Source: CAYJAD01 sp964371835 (GTDB lineage Bacteria; Desulfobacterota; Desulfovibrionia; Desulfovibrionales; Desulfovibrionaceae). Taken from it: DNA of 64,000 bases. A program made the position numbers and the translations under genes. The stretch lies in assembly GCA_964371835.1 (NCBI GenBank), contig CAYJOP010000002.1:7582-71581 (forward strand). The letters are read 5' to 3'. This document shows positions 34,143-43,213 of the stretch, in pieces. The number at the start of each line of letters is the position of its first letter. Position 1 is the first letter of the stretch. The notes under the pieces are model-generated. The model had not been told where the DNA came from and did no database searches. It saw only the letters and a program-made list of their open reading frames with translations.

Positions 34143-36125
34143 TTATTTTCTCTTGAACATTTTTTCCAATTCATTGGAAGTTAGACGCAAAACGCAGGGG
34201 CGCCCATGTGGACAAAAGTCACGATCTGGGGTTTCAAGCCACTGCTTAATAAGACCCATAACTTCGTCAGTAGTAAGTTGTTGTCCAGCTTTAATAGACG
34301 CTCTACAAGCAAATAATACAAAGATGGCATTTAGGTCGTCTTTGCGTCCTGCCAACGCTTCTCGTAAAAAGAGATTGGCTTCCGATCTACTCAGTGCGGC
34401 TGGTAGGGCTTTTATGTATAGGATTTGTTGTTCAAGTTCAAGCACAAATCCAAGTTTTTCTAAAGATGGTCGCAAAGTTATGGCTCGCTCCACTTCTGAT
34501 GCATGCAAACTAATTTCCAAAGGCAAAGCCAACAGCTGACCGCTACCCATGAGGGCATCATTTTGCATTTTATTAAATAAAATACGCTCATGTATGGCGT
34601 GTTGGTCCAAAAGCAACAAGCAATCTTCATTGGAGCGCAACACAAGGTAGGTATTATCAATTTGCCCAAAATACTGCAAATTACCGATGCTTGCCACGTT
34701 GGGTACTGTGACAGCATTAATACTACTTGGTGTATAATCAGCGTCTTGAGTGGGTGTGCTTAGCACTTGGGAATATGATTCATAGCTTACACTGCCATGC
34801 AAGCAAGGCCCGAAGGATGAATTTTCTTCATGCAAGCCTGAGCTGTGAGCTGACATAGGCACAGTTGATGCTGTGGTGTTGTAAGCAAGGTCTGCGGATG
34901 CAAAAGAAAGTTCAGCTGCGCTAGAACTAACAGCATGTGAGGTGGAATGGTTTGCATTTTGAGCATGGTGAATGGAAGGAGGTGACTTCTTTTGGGCCAT
35001 GATAGATTCACTATCAAGTCTGCCCCAAAACCCTTTGGGTCTTGAGTCTTGCAAATTATGCTGGGCAGATGCGGTGTGGTCATGTTCATGTAGTTTGCCC
35101 ATATTTTCAAAATCATACTTTTCAAGCATGCCTTGTATGCCACGGCGCACAGCAGAAAAAACAGCAGAGCTATCTCTAAAGCGTATTTCAGTTTTGGCAG
35201 GGTGTACGTTTACGTCGATTTCTTCAGGGTTTATTTCTATAAAAATGACTACTTGCGGAAAATCCTTAGTGGTTAATCGCCCTTTGTAAGCTTCACGCAC
35301 AGCAGCAAGCAAGGTTCTATCCTGAATGGAACGACCATTCACATAGAATAAAATTCTATCGGCACGAGGTTGGCTAGTTTGCGGTAAGGAAGCTAGACCA
35401 TGAGTGCGAATGCCATGATGAGTGTTGTCAAACTTGCGCATGGACTCCATAATCAGCGGTGGCCAAATGATGGCAAGTCGTTCAAAAAGGCTTTGCTCAG
35501 GGGCAAACTTTAAAGTTTCACGTCCGCCAAGGTTTAGGCTAAACCCCACATGGTTTTGGGCAATGGCAAGTTTTGTAAGCCATTCCTGAGCTTTTTTATT
35601 TTCAGTGCTAGGGCTTTTTAAAAATTTCAATCGTGCAGGAATATTTGCAAAAAGGTCACGAACCTCAACCACTGTGCCCTTGGGTAGTGGAGCAGGTGTA
35701 CTGTTTTTAATATGTCCAAATTCTACCAGCAAAGAGTGTCCAATATTATCTTGGTCTTGCTCCGCACTTAAAGTGGAAGTTATGGAAAAACGAGAAACAG
35801 AGGCAATGCTAGGTAGGGCTTCGCCTCGAAAGCCATATGAATATATAGACAAAAGGTCGTTCAAGTCTTGAATTTTGCTTGTGGCATGGCGAGTTACGGC
35901 AAGTTCTAGCTCATCTTTTGCAATGCCATAGCCATTATCTTGCACTTTTATTAGGCTTTGTCCGCCATTTTCAAGGTGGATTGAAATTTGTGTGGCCTTG
36001 GCATCAAGGGCATTTTCCACAAGCTCTTTGAGCACAGAGGCTGGACGCTCGACCACCTCTCCTGCGGCAATTTGATTGCGTAATTCTGGGGAAAGTAAAT
36101 TTATGGATTGTCGCTTAAAACTCAT
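34143..36125 (-). CDS. mutL: DNA mismatch repair protein MutL
   Basis: A 660-residue MutL. The GHKL ATPase domain (1-330) has IAAGEVVERPASVLKELVEN, DNGYGI and YSYGFRGEALPSI. A variable Ser/His-rich linker (350-450) joins the C-terminal dimerisation/endonuclease domain (470-650). There the motif is DQHAIHERILFN near residue 508, with ACRASIKAG and CPHGRP. The second Glu of the usual DQHA-x2-E-x4-E nuclease motif is replaced by Asn. It is the first gene of a leftward run with the MFS and deacetylase genes. Confidence 0.97.
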   Translation of the reverse strand: MSFKRQSINLLSPELRNQIAAGEVVERPASVLKELVENALDAKATQISIHLENGGQSLIKVQDNGYGIAKDELELAVTRHATSKIQDLNDLLSIYSYGFRGEALPSIASVSRFSITSTLSAEQDQDNIGHSLLVEFGHIKNSTPAPLPKGTVVEVRDLFANIPARLKFLKSPSTENKKAQEWLTKLAIAQNHVGFSLNLGGRETLKFAPEQSLFERLAIIWPPLIMESMRKFDNTHHGIRTHGLASLPQTSQPRADRILFYVNGRSIQDRTLLAAVREAYKGRLTTKDFPQVVIFIEINPEEIDVNVHPAKTEIRFRDSSAVFSAVRRGIQGMLEKYDFENMGKLHEHDHTASAQHNLQDSRPKGFWGRLDSESIMAQKKSPPSIHHAQNANHSTSHAVSSSAAELSFASADLAYNTTASTVPMSAHSSGLHEENSSFGPCLHGSVSYESYSQVLSTPTQDADYTPSSINAVTVPNVASIGNLQYFGQIDNTYLVLRSNEDCLLLLDQHAIHERILFNKMQNDALMGSGQLLALPLEISLHASEVERAITLRPSLEKLGFVLELEQQILYIKALPAALSRSEANLFLREALAGRKDDLNAIFVLFACRASIKAGQQLTTDEVMGLIKQWLETPDRDFCPHGRPCVLRLTSNELEKMFKRK

Positions 36126-36236
36126 GTGTTAATTATAGTCATTTATACAAAAAGGGCAAGGTCCATACAAAGGGTCTTGCCTAAGCAGATTTTAGTAGTT
36201 ATATTCCATCCTAGAACAATATCAAAGGAGAATACT

Positions 36237-36542
36237 ATGCAAAAGTATGATACTTCAAAGCATATTGAAATTATTCCTTATATAAATACTAAGGGTTATG
36301 ATCCAGAAATGCTATTTGTGGAATGCGCCAAATGCGGAAATCCCATAATTTGGGAGAAGGGCCGCTCCACTGAAATTTTAGAAGGTGCTGGCATTGACCC
36401 ACTGGAACTTGACGCACAATGTCTACTTGTAACTGATGGTTGCCCACGTTGCTCGCGTGGGGGGCTTTACAATGTGCAAATTTTCAGAGTTCAATCACCA
36501 GCAAAGAGCATGAGCCCTGTGGGCCTTACTGGTAACGCTTAA
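36237..36542 (+). CDS. Small zinc-ribbon protein of unknown function
   Basis: A 101-residue protein with two Cys pairs, CAKC and CPRC, 43 residues apart, likely a zinc ribbon. An acidic segment (GAGIDPLELDAQCL) lies between them. Start is ATG 36237 behind AAAGGAG. It lies upstream of bioB in the same direction, 28 bp away. I do not recognise the family. Confidence 0.75.
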   Translation: MQKYDTSKHIEIIPYINTKGYDPEMLFVECAKCGNPIIWEKGRSTEILEGAGIDPLELDAQCLLVTDGCPRCSRGGLYNVQIFRVQSPAKSMSPVGLTGNA

Positions 36543-36570
36543 ATTTATTATGTCATAACAGATTGTTATA

Positions 36571-37521
36571 GTGCTAACTTTTTTATCTTCCACTCCTAAG
36601 GCCTTAACCCGCGACCAAGCCTTACAATGCGTAGAGGCTAATATTACAGAACTTATGGCCTCTGCCACTAGGTATCGAGAGCATTATTTTGGCAAAAGCA
36701 TCGAACTTTGTGCCATTATTAATGCACGCAGTGGCCATTGCACCATGGATTGTGCATTCTGCGCCCAAAGTAAACATCATGAAAGCGAAATTGAGCAATT
36801 TTCCATGCTTGAGCCAAGGCTATTGCACGAAAAAATAGTGTCTTTTTTTCAATACCCCGTGAGTAGGGTAGGCATTGTGACCAGTGGCGGTGCTTTGAGC
36901 ACAAAGGATGTACAAATAGTTATTGATGTGCTTAAAAATTTACCAAAACCGTGGCAAGAACGCATTTGTGCCTCACTTGGCAAGTTGCAGGATGCAGAGC
37001 TTAGTAATTTGCAACAAGCTGGTCTTACACGTTATCATCACAATTTAGAGTGCGGTGAAGCTTATTATAAAAAAATTTGTAGCACGCAAACATGGATTGA
37101 GCGTGTAAATACCATTAAACGTGCTCATAGTAATGGTTTGCAGTGTTGTGCTGGTGGCTTGTTTGGACTTGGTGAAAACTTTGAGCAGCGCATAGACTTT
37201 GCTTTTGCTTTAAAAGAGCTTGGTGTGAAAAATGTTCCCATAAATTTTTTACAAGCAAGACAAGGTACACCACTTGCTAATGTTGCACCGCTTGAACCAA
37301 ACGAAGCACTGCGCATCATAGCAATTTTTCGACATATTTTGCCAGATGCCACCTTACGCATTTGTGGGGGAAGGTTTCATGTGCTTGGTAAACGTCAGGG
37401 AAAAATCTTTGCAGCTGGAGCCAATGCCCTTATGACTGGTGACTACCTAACCACTAAGGGGCAAGGCATTGAAGATGATTGCAGATTAATTGCTGCACAA
37501 GGTTTGCAAATTACAATCTAG
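36571..37521 (+). CDS. bioB: Biotin synthase BioB
   Basis: A 316-residue radical SAM enzyme. The cluster motif is C57-x3-C61-x2-C64 (SGHCTMDCAFCAQS), followed by YHHNLECGEAYY, GGLFGLGENFEQR and INFLQARQGTPLA. It inserts sulfur into dethiobiotin in the last step of biotin synthesis. The start is GTG 36571, with no clear Shine-Dalgarno; the nearby ATG at 36550 is closed at once by a stop. No other bio gene is in the window. Confidence 0.93.
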   Translation: MLTFLSSTPKALTRDQALQCVEANITELMASATRYREHYFGKSIELCAIINARSGHCTMDCAFCAQSKHHESEIEQFSMLEPRLLHEKIVSFFQYPVSRVGIVTSGGALSTKDVQIVIDVLKNLPKPWQERICASLGKLQDAELSNLQQAGLTRYHHNLECGEAYYKKICSTQTWIERVNTIKRAHSNGLQCCAGGLFGLGENFEQRIDFAFALKELGVKNVPINFLQARQGTPLANVAPLEPNEALRIIAIFRHILPDATLRICGGRFHVLGKRQGKIFAAGANALMTGDYLTTKGQGIEDDCRLIAAQGLQITI

Positions 37522-37540
37522 TTTTTTTATTCTCTCACCT

Positions 37541-37836
37541 GACTAATGTATTCGGAGCTGAAAAAGTCATTTTCCAATGACTTTTTGAAAGGCACATTGG
37601 CTTCAAATACCCCTTTGGGGTCGCCAGAAATTAATTCTGGCTTATTTTACGCCATGCGGAATTTTTCTGTAAGAAAAATTCCGTTAGCCGAAACTTGAAA
37701 AACTTATTTTTTGCACCATAAAATTGCCATAAATTCGCATTCAATGCTCATATTTCTGGTAATTTTATTGGTTTATTTGGATTTAAAAATATTTTATTTT
37801 AAATAGTTATTATGTTTTTCAGTGTCGACTAATGTA
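37541..37836. repeat. Structured interspersed element, copy 3 (diverged)
   Basis: Same layout as copies 1 and 2 but much diverged in sequence, bounded by the 10-base direct repeat GACTAATGTA (37541-37550, 37827-37836). The first stem is now AAAAAGTCATT/AATGACTTTTT, unrelated in sequence to that of the other copies yet in the same place. The fourth stem is CGGAATTTTTC/GAAAAATTCCG, with a paired A-T to G-C change. It follows bioB. The remaining gap to 38035 shows no gene. Confidence 0.7.
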
Positions 37837-38035
37837 GTTTGAAAATATGATAACTATTAACATTAAGTCTTACTGGCAAAGCAATCTTAACAAAATTGTC
37901 ATAATCAAAGGAATGAAATAGGCCTTTTTAGACTACTGTATAATGCAATATGCGGAGTTTTTTGGAACACTGACTAAGACGGTTTACATAAAAAATATAA
38001 ACATGTTTTTGTACAGTCATGAGTGCTGGTATGGT

Positions 38036-38431
38036 CTAAACTCTATATGAAATCATGGATGGTCCATGAACTTGATCGTATAGAGTTTGCTCCATTTCAG
38101 CTCGTGTGGTGATGGCTATGGCATTGGTTTCAAAGGCTCTTTGGGCAAAAATTTGATTGGAAAACTCCCTTGCAATGTCCACCGTATTCGTGACAAAGCC
38201 TTGGCCTTCGTCCATCAATGGATTTTGGACAGCTGGCGGTGGGGCAACATTATATGCGTGCGCACTTTCAAAAGGTGTGTGGTTAACTTGTAGTTCAACT
38301 GTATTTGCAGAACCAGCACCATAGTGATATTCCCAAGCATTAAAGTTGTTTGTACTGATATTTGCCAAATTATGTGCGCTAGTTGCTATGCCCCCTGCAA
38401 AGGCATTCATGGCTGATAGATTGTCATGCAT
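38036..38431 (-). CDS. Orphan flagellar basal-body rod-like protein (FlgC/FlgG family)
   Basis: A 131-residue protein with the paired end motifs of axial flagellar proteins: near the N-terminus AMNAFAGGIATSAHNLANIS TNNFNA-type heptads, near the C-terminus DIAREFSNQIFAQRAFETNA. FlgC is of similar size (about 135 aa). These proteins form rod or hook of the flagellum. No other flagellar gene lies near; the neighbour is ftsK. It starts with good spacing after GGAGTAACG. It may be a part of a dispersed flagellar set or a relic. Confidence 0.82.
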   Translation of the reverse strand: MHDNLSAMNAFAGGIATSAHNLANISTNNFNAWEYHYGAGSANTVELQVNHTPFESAHAYNVAPPPAVQNPLMDEGQGFVTNTVDIAREFSNQIFAQRAFETNAIAITTRAEMEQTLYDQVHGPSMISYRV

Positions 38432-38545
38432 AATCGTTACTCCATGAAGATTTTTGAATTAAAGCTTAGCTAGATTAAATCTCTACTATAATATTTTTTT
38501 AAGGGCAAGCAAGAATTATATTAATTTTATTAAATGTTTATGTAG

Positions 38546-40780
38546 TTATAAAACAATGCGAGGCTTGCTGCCATCGGCTGGTCCAATTATTCCCTCATAT
38601 TCTAATTGCTCCATGAGCCTTGCTGCGCGGTTAAAACCAATTTTGAAGCGACGTTGAATAAGCGAAATGGATGCTTTGCCTTGTTCTTGTACAAAGGAGC
38701 GCACCTCATTATAAAGTGCATCTTGCTCGTCATTAAATCCTTTGGCGTTAGCCTCATTACTGGCATTGCTACCCCAGTCGGAAAAATCAACTTTATAATT
38801 TGGTTGACGTTGTTTTTTCCAGTGCTCTACCACTGCTTGTACTTCTTCATCTGGTACAAAGGGTCCATGCAAGCGCATAATACGTCCGCCACTAGGTTTA
38901 AAGAGCATGTCTCCCCTGCCAAGTAAATGCTCTGCACCGACGGTATCAAGAATTGTGCGTGAATCATGCTTACTACTTACTTGAAATGATATGCGACAAG
39001 GGAAGTTGGCTTTGATCAATCCTGTTACCACATCAACGCTTGGGCGTTGTGTTGCAAGCACCATATGTATGCCAGCAGCTCGTGCTAGCTGTGCAAGCCT
39101 TACGATGCTGGTTTCCACTTCTCGAGCAGCAGTTAACATTAAATCTGCAAGTTCGTCTATAATTATAACAAGATATGGCATGTGCTCAAGTTCTGAAATG
39201 TCTTGTGGTTTGTTGGTGCCAAAAGCTGCAATTTTTTGATTATAACTTGAAATATTACGCACACCTAGCTTTGCCATGGCTGCATAGCGGCTGTCCATTT
39301 CATGCACTGCCCAATCAAGTGCAGTTTTAGCGTGTTGCATCTCGGTAACAACGGGATGCACCAAGTGCGGAAGATCAGCGTAAACTGCCATCTCAATACG
39401 CTTTGGATCAATGAGCAAAAGCTGCATATCTTCGGGATAAGCTGTATAAAGCAGGCTTAGCAAAATTGAATTTAAGCCCACACTTTTGCCAGCGCCAGTT
39501 GCTCCTGCTACCAATAAATGTGGCATTTTAGAAAGGTCGGCCACAAAGGGATTTCCTGCAATGTCCTTACCCACAGCCATGCCGAGTGGTGTTGCCCCTT
39601 GACTAAAGGCTGGTGATTCTAAAATCTCTCTAAAATTAACCATGGCTCGTTTGATATTTGGAATTTCAATACCCACAGTATCAGAACCAGGAATGGGAGC
39701 CTGAATACGAACGGAATGAGCCTTTAAAGCTAAGGCTAAATCATCATTTAGATTTGCAATGCGGTTAACACGAACTCCAGCAGCAGGGCGCACTTCATAC
39801 ATTGTAACCACAGGTCCTGGAGTGATGCGCACAAGTTCACCCTGTATGCCAAAGTCAGTTAGGCAAGCCATTAGCCGCTCGCCCCTTTCTTCCATGTTTT
39901 CTCTGGCAGTGGGGGGTGAGGGAGTTGCTGTTTGCAACAAGTCAAATGGCGGGAGTAGACTTTTATCTCCAGTGTTTTTTACTGGCTTTTTGCCTTGCTT
40001 TGTACAGGGTTGCTCATTGTCAATAATAACAATATTATTTAGCATTCCGCTTTTAGCATCTTCATCAGATATGGCAATGTCAGCTTGTGCTTCTTGTTCT
40101 TGCTGGTCCTTGCTTGTATCATATGCATCCACATCAACATAAAGTTCTGGTAGTGATTTTTGCTTGTTTTTTGGCAAAAGTCTTTGACCAAGGGCAATAA
40201 TTTTTGCGAAAATGCTAGTAGAATTAATGTTTTCAGAAAAATGTGCACGGTTTTTAATTAATTGAACAAGCTTTTTTATGACATTTAGCCATGATATGCC
40301 AAAAGATAGCTGTGTTGCAAAAATAAACATAAAAAACCACATCAAAGCTGAACCACTTGGGCTTAGTAAGACTGAAGCATTTTCATATAAGGCCTTGCCA
40401 ATCATTCCGCCACCAGCAATGTGGCCTAATTCAATATTCCATGCAGCGCCAAAGCATAAAAAACAAAGAGTTAGTAAAAAATAACCAATCCAGCGCCACC
40501 ATAATAGCTCATATACAGAGGAGATGCAGGCCGCACCCACAGCCCCAAATACTAAGGGCCATGCAAAGGCGGCGATGCCAAAAACATCATTAAGAAAACC
40601 GGAGATATAGGCTCCAAGTAAGCCGGCATTGTTTTGTATGTCAATGCTATGGCTTACCACATGATTGATGCTTGGATCAGCTGCGTTGTGTGTTAACAAG
40701 CTTAATAGCACCAATAATGCAAAAAATAATAAAAAGAGCCCAAAAAACTCACGGGCTAGCTTGCGCATGTCCGTAAGCAT
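38546..40780 (-). CDS. ftsK: DNA translocase FtsK
   Basis: About 744 residues from the ATG at 40780; ATGs at 40801 and 40768 are also possible, and AAGGAGG lies 2 bases before the first and 14 before the last of these, so the start is open. Four or five membrane segments (about 10-170), a linker, the RecA-like motor with Walker A AGATGAGKS and Walker B LVIIIDELADLM, and the C-terminal gamma winged helix (SLIQRRFKIGFNRAARLMEQ). It moves chromosome dimers into place at the division septum. Short linker, as in SpoIIIE-size relatives. Confidence 0.96.
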   Translation of the reverse strand: MLTDMRKLAREFFGLFLLFFALLVLLSLLTHNAADPSINHVVSHSIDIQNNAGLLGAYISGFLNDVFGIAAFAWPLVFGAVGAACISSVYELLWWRWIGYFLLTLCFLCFGAAWNIELGHIAGGGMIGKALYENASVLLSPSGSALMWFFMFIFATQLSFGISWLNVIKKLVQLIKNRAHFSENINSTSIFAKIIALGQRLLPKNKQKSLPELYVDVDAYDTSKDQQEQEAQADIAISDEDAKSGMLNNIVIIDNEQPCTKQGKKPVKNTGDKSLLPPFDLLQTATPSPPTARENMEERGERLMACLTDFGIQGELVRITPGPVVTMYEVRPAAGVRVNRIANLNDDLALALKAHSVRIQAPIPGSDTVGIEIPNIKRAMVNFREILESPAFSQGATPLGMAVGKDIAGNPFVADLSKMPHLLVAGATGAGKSVGLNSILLSLLYTAYPEDMQLLLIDPKRIEMAVYADLPHLVHPVVTEMQHAKTALDWAVHEMDSRYAAMAKLGVRNISSYNQKIAAFGTNKPQDISELEHMPYLVIIIDELADLMLTAAREVETSIVRLAQLARAAGIHMVLATQRPSVDVVTGLIKANFPCRISFQVSSKHDSRTILDTVGAEHLLGRGDMLFKPSGGRIMRLHGPFVPDEEVQAVVEHWKKQRQPNYKVDFSDWGSNASNEANAKGFNDEQDALYNEVRSFVQEQGKASISLIQRRFKIGFNRAARLMEQLEYEGIIGPADGSKPRIVL

Positions 40781-40899
40781 ACCCTCCTTGTGCGAGTGCA
40801 CTGTGATTTTGTTAATAATTGCATTATGATATATTGATTAACATATTATACTGCTGGAGTAGTTATTTGACAAAGCCTCATGGCTAAAGCAAATTTTAA

Positions 40900-41460
40900 C
40901 TAAGATTCGCGCCCTAGATACTCTTTGCTACGCGTATCAACCTTTACCTTATCCCCTTCATTTACGAAGATGGGCACTTGAATGATAAGGCCAGTTTCAA
41001 GAGTTGCTGGCTTAGTAACGTTACTAACAGTATCACCCTTGGCTCCAGGTTCTGTTGATACAACTTGCAAGACAAGGGCAACAGGAATATCAATGTCAAG
41101 AGGGCTGCCTTTATATAGTAGAACCTTGCATTCTTGGCCATCTTTTAAAAATCCTGCCTTTCCGCCTGTGGCTTCTGCCTTCATATGCAATTGTTCATAG
41201 GATGTTAAATCCATGAAAATAAGCTCGTCACCTTCATGATATAAAAATTGCATATCTCTCGTTTCAAGGTCTGGGCGGTTAACTTTTTCGCCTGAACGAA
41301 AGGTATTATCAACAATACGTCCAGTTAGAATATTGCGCAACTTAGTGCGCATCATAGCACCACCCTTGCCAGGCTTAAAGTGTTGAAAATCAACTATTTC
41401 AAAGGGAGTACCATCAATTTCAATTTTTAGCCCTTTTTTAAAGTCTGTGGTTGAATACAT
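40900..41460 (-). CDS. efp: Translation elongation factor P
   Basis: A 186-residue EF-P of standard length with three beta-barrel domains. The modified-loop motif is PGKGGAMMR with Lys32, the lysine form; the enzyme that modifies it (EpmA or other) is not here. It relieves ribosome stalling at proline runs. It lies 14 bp after aroQ in the same direction, and ftsK follows. Confidence 0.98.
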   Translation of the reverse strand: MYSTTDFKKGLKIEIDGTPFEIVDFQHFKPGKGGAMMRTKLRNILTGRIVDNTFRSGEKVNRPDLETRDMQFLYHEGDELIFMDLTSYEQLHMKAEATGGKAGFLKDGQECKVLLYKGSPLDIDIPVALVLQVVSTEPGAKGDTVSNVTKPATLETGLIIQVPIFVNEGDKVKVDTRSKEYLGRES

Positions 41461-41474
41461 AATTGCTCCTATAA

Positions 41475-41912
41475 CTATTTGGATAAATGTTGCACAAGTG
41501 CTTGTACACCAAGTGCATAACTTGTAATGCCAAAACCAGAAATTAAACCGATAACATGCCGCCCAATATAACTTTGTTGGCGAATGCTTTCATTGCGAGC
41601 AAAAACATTGCTAATATGAACTTCAACGCAAGCAATACCAACCCAAGCTAAACAATCAGCAAGGGCAAGGCTTGTGTGCGTGTATGCACCAGCATTTAAG
41701 ACAATACCATCAACTTTTTGTTCTCTTGCAAGTTCAATGCGGTCAATGAGTTCACCCTCACTATTTGATTGAAAAAACTCCAATTCAACAGGGTTTTGCA
41801 CCATACTGTTAACTAAGGCTGGCACATCACTCATGTTTTTATTGCCGTAAATTTCTGGTTCGCGCTTGCCAAGAGCTTTTAAGTTTGGTCCATTTATAAT
41901 AAGAATTTTCAT
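41475..41912 (-). CDS. aroQ: 3-dehydroquinate dehydratase, type II
   Basis: A 145-residue AroQ from ATG 41912. ILIINGPNLKALGKREPEIYG holds the active-site Asn and lid Arg/Tyr, QSNSEGELIDRI the next conserved block, LNAGAYTHTS and VEVHISNVFARNE the rest. It dehydrates 3-dehydroquinate in the shikimate pathway. A longer reading from 42005 would run into the divergent engB leader and is not needed. Confidence 0.97.
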   Translation of the reverse strand: MKILIINGPNLKALGKREPEIYGNKNMSDVPALVNSMVQNPVELEFFQSNSEGELIDRIELAREQKVDGIVLNAGAYTHTSLALADCLAWVGIACVEVHISNVFARNESIRQQSYIGRHVIGLISGFGITSYALGVQALVQHLSK

Positions 41913-42027
41913 AGACTTCGCACCATTTGCATTGTTGTGAATATAGTTGTATTTAATACAATGTTTCAAACGAGAAATACTTGCGTATTTCCCTAATATT
42001 GTCAAGTCAAAGCCAGTGGGAGAGTGT

Positions 42028-42627
42028 ATGCAACAAAGTTTAATTTTAGAAAATACGGCCTATACCTTTGATCAAATAACAACTGCCACCGTTGAAAATG
42101 TTGCTCAAATTGCCTTGGCAGGGCGCTCCAATGTGGGTAAATCTTCCTTGGTTAATGCCTTGGCTGGCAGAAAATCCTTGGCCAAAACCAGTGCCACCCC
42201 TGGCAAAACACGCTCTCTGAATTTTTATTTAGTGCAACCACATGGGTTTTATTTAGTTGATTTACCAGGTTATGGGTACGCACGTTGCAGTAAAACAGAA
42301 CGCCAAAAATGGGGCCAACTTATGGAGAGTTATTTAACCTCAACTAGAGAGTTAAGGGCCTTAGCCGTGTTGCTTGATTCTCGCTTGCCGCCACAAAAAT
42401 TGGATGTGCAATTGGTGGAGTTTGCGCAAAAGCACGATATACCACTGCTACCAATTATGACTAAGGGTGATAAGTGTAAGCAAAGGGAGAGGGCGGATAA
42501 GCAAAAACAGTGGGCTAAGTTACTTCACGGCACAATGCCCATAGTGACTTCGGCATCGTCTGGGCTTGGGCTTACTGAACTTTGGAGGGCTTTGCGCGCA
42601 GCTGCGGGTATCGTAGAAGACGATTAA
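42028..42627 (+). CDS. engB: Ribosome-biogenesis GTPase EngB (YsxC/YihA)
   Basis: A 199-residue small GTPase. G1 is GRSNVGKSSL, G2 is TPGKTRSLNFY, G3 is LVDLPGYGYA and G4 is TKGDK, all typical of EngB. It acts in late assembly of the large ribosomal subunit. ATG 42028 has GGGAGAG upstream; an in-frame ATG at 41947 lies in the divergent aroQ leader. It is transcribed away from aroQ. Confidence 0.97.
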   Translation: MQQSLILENTAYTFDQITTATVENVAQIALAGRSNVGKSSLVNALAGRKSLAKTSATPGKTRSLNFYLVQPHGFYLVDLPGYGYARCSKTERQKWGQLMESYLTSTRELRALAVLLDSRLPPQKLDVQLVEFAQKHDIPLLPIMTKGDKCKQRERADKQKQWAKLLHGTMPIVTSASSGLGLTELWRALRAAAGIVEDD

Positions 42628-42671
42628 AAAACATTTTTTCCAGTGTTACGTTTTATGCACAATAAATTTAG

Positions 42672-42795
42672 GGCCTGCAAAATTCATTGTACGAAATTTT
42701 AGTGAGACTTTTACTCTGCGCAAGTAGATATTCAAAAAAGTGCAAATTTACTGTAAAAGCACAAAATAGAACTAAAAAATAATTGTGCTGGAGCC
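42672..42795. repeat. AT-rich palindromic interspersed repeat, copy B
   Basis: Read on the minus strand from 42795, the first 55 or so bases match copy A (2795-2850) closely, including the shared cores AATTATTTTTTA and GTAAATTTGCA; the far end is GCAGGCC. The middle is longer than in copy A. It abuts structured element copy 2 at 42798. Confidence 0.6.
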
Positions 42796-42797
42796 TT

Positions 42798-43091
42798 GAC
42801 TAGTTAGTCGATGCTGAACAACACGCTTTAGCGTGCTGTTCAGAGAGGCACGTTGCCTTCAAATACCCCTTTGGGGACGCCAGAAGTGAATTCTGGCTTA
42901 TTTTACGGCACGCGAAATTTTTCTTACAGAAAAATTTCGGTAGTCGGCACTAAGAAACAGTATTTTGGCAGCATAAAATGCCAGAAAGTTGTATTTTATA
43001 CGCTTGTTTCTGGCATTTTTATTTGCTCATTTTTAGTTAAAAATGATTTGTTTTCGTTGTGTTATGTGTTTTTTCAGTGCCGACTAGTTAG
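42798..43091. repeat. Structured interspersed element, copy 2
   Basis: Nearly identical to copy 1 and bounded by a perfect 10-base direct repeat, GACTAGTTAG (42798-42807 and 43082-43091). It keeps all the hairpins listed for copy 1. Reading frames inside it differ at their ends between copies and are probably not genes. Confidence 0.75.
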
Positions 43092-43095
43092 TGCA

Positions 43096-43146
43096 AAAAA
43101 AATTGCCAACAAGAGCATTTCACGCGCTTGTTGGCAATTTTTTTTG
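43096..43146. terminator. Bidirectional terminator between engB side and the Lap-like operon
   Basis: ATTGCCAACAAG pairs with CTTGTTGGCAAT over 12 bp around a 13-base loop, with A-tract before and eight or more T after, so it can stop transcription from both sides. It lies 68 bp beyond the last gene of the leftward Lap-like operon. Confidence 0.85.
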
Positions 43147-43213
43147 TGGTTGATTGATTGTTACAGTCTAATATTTTAGATCTTTATCATGTTATTCAAT
43201 GTCCAATAACTTA

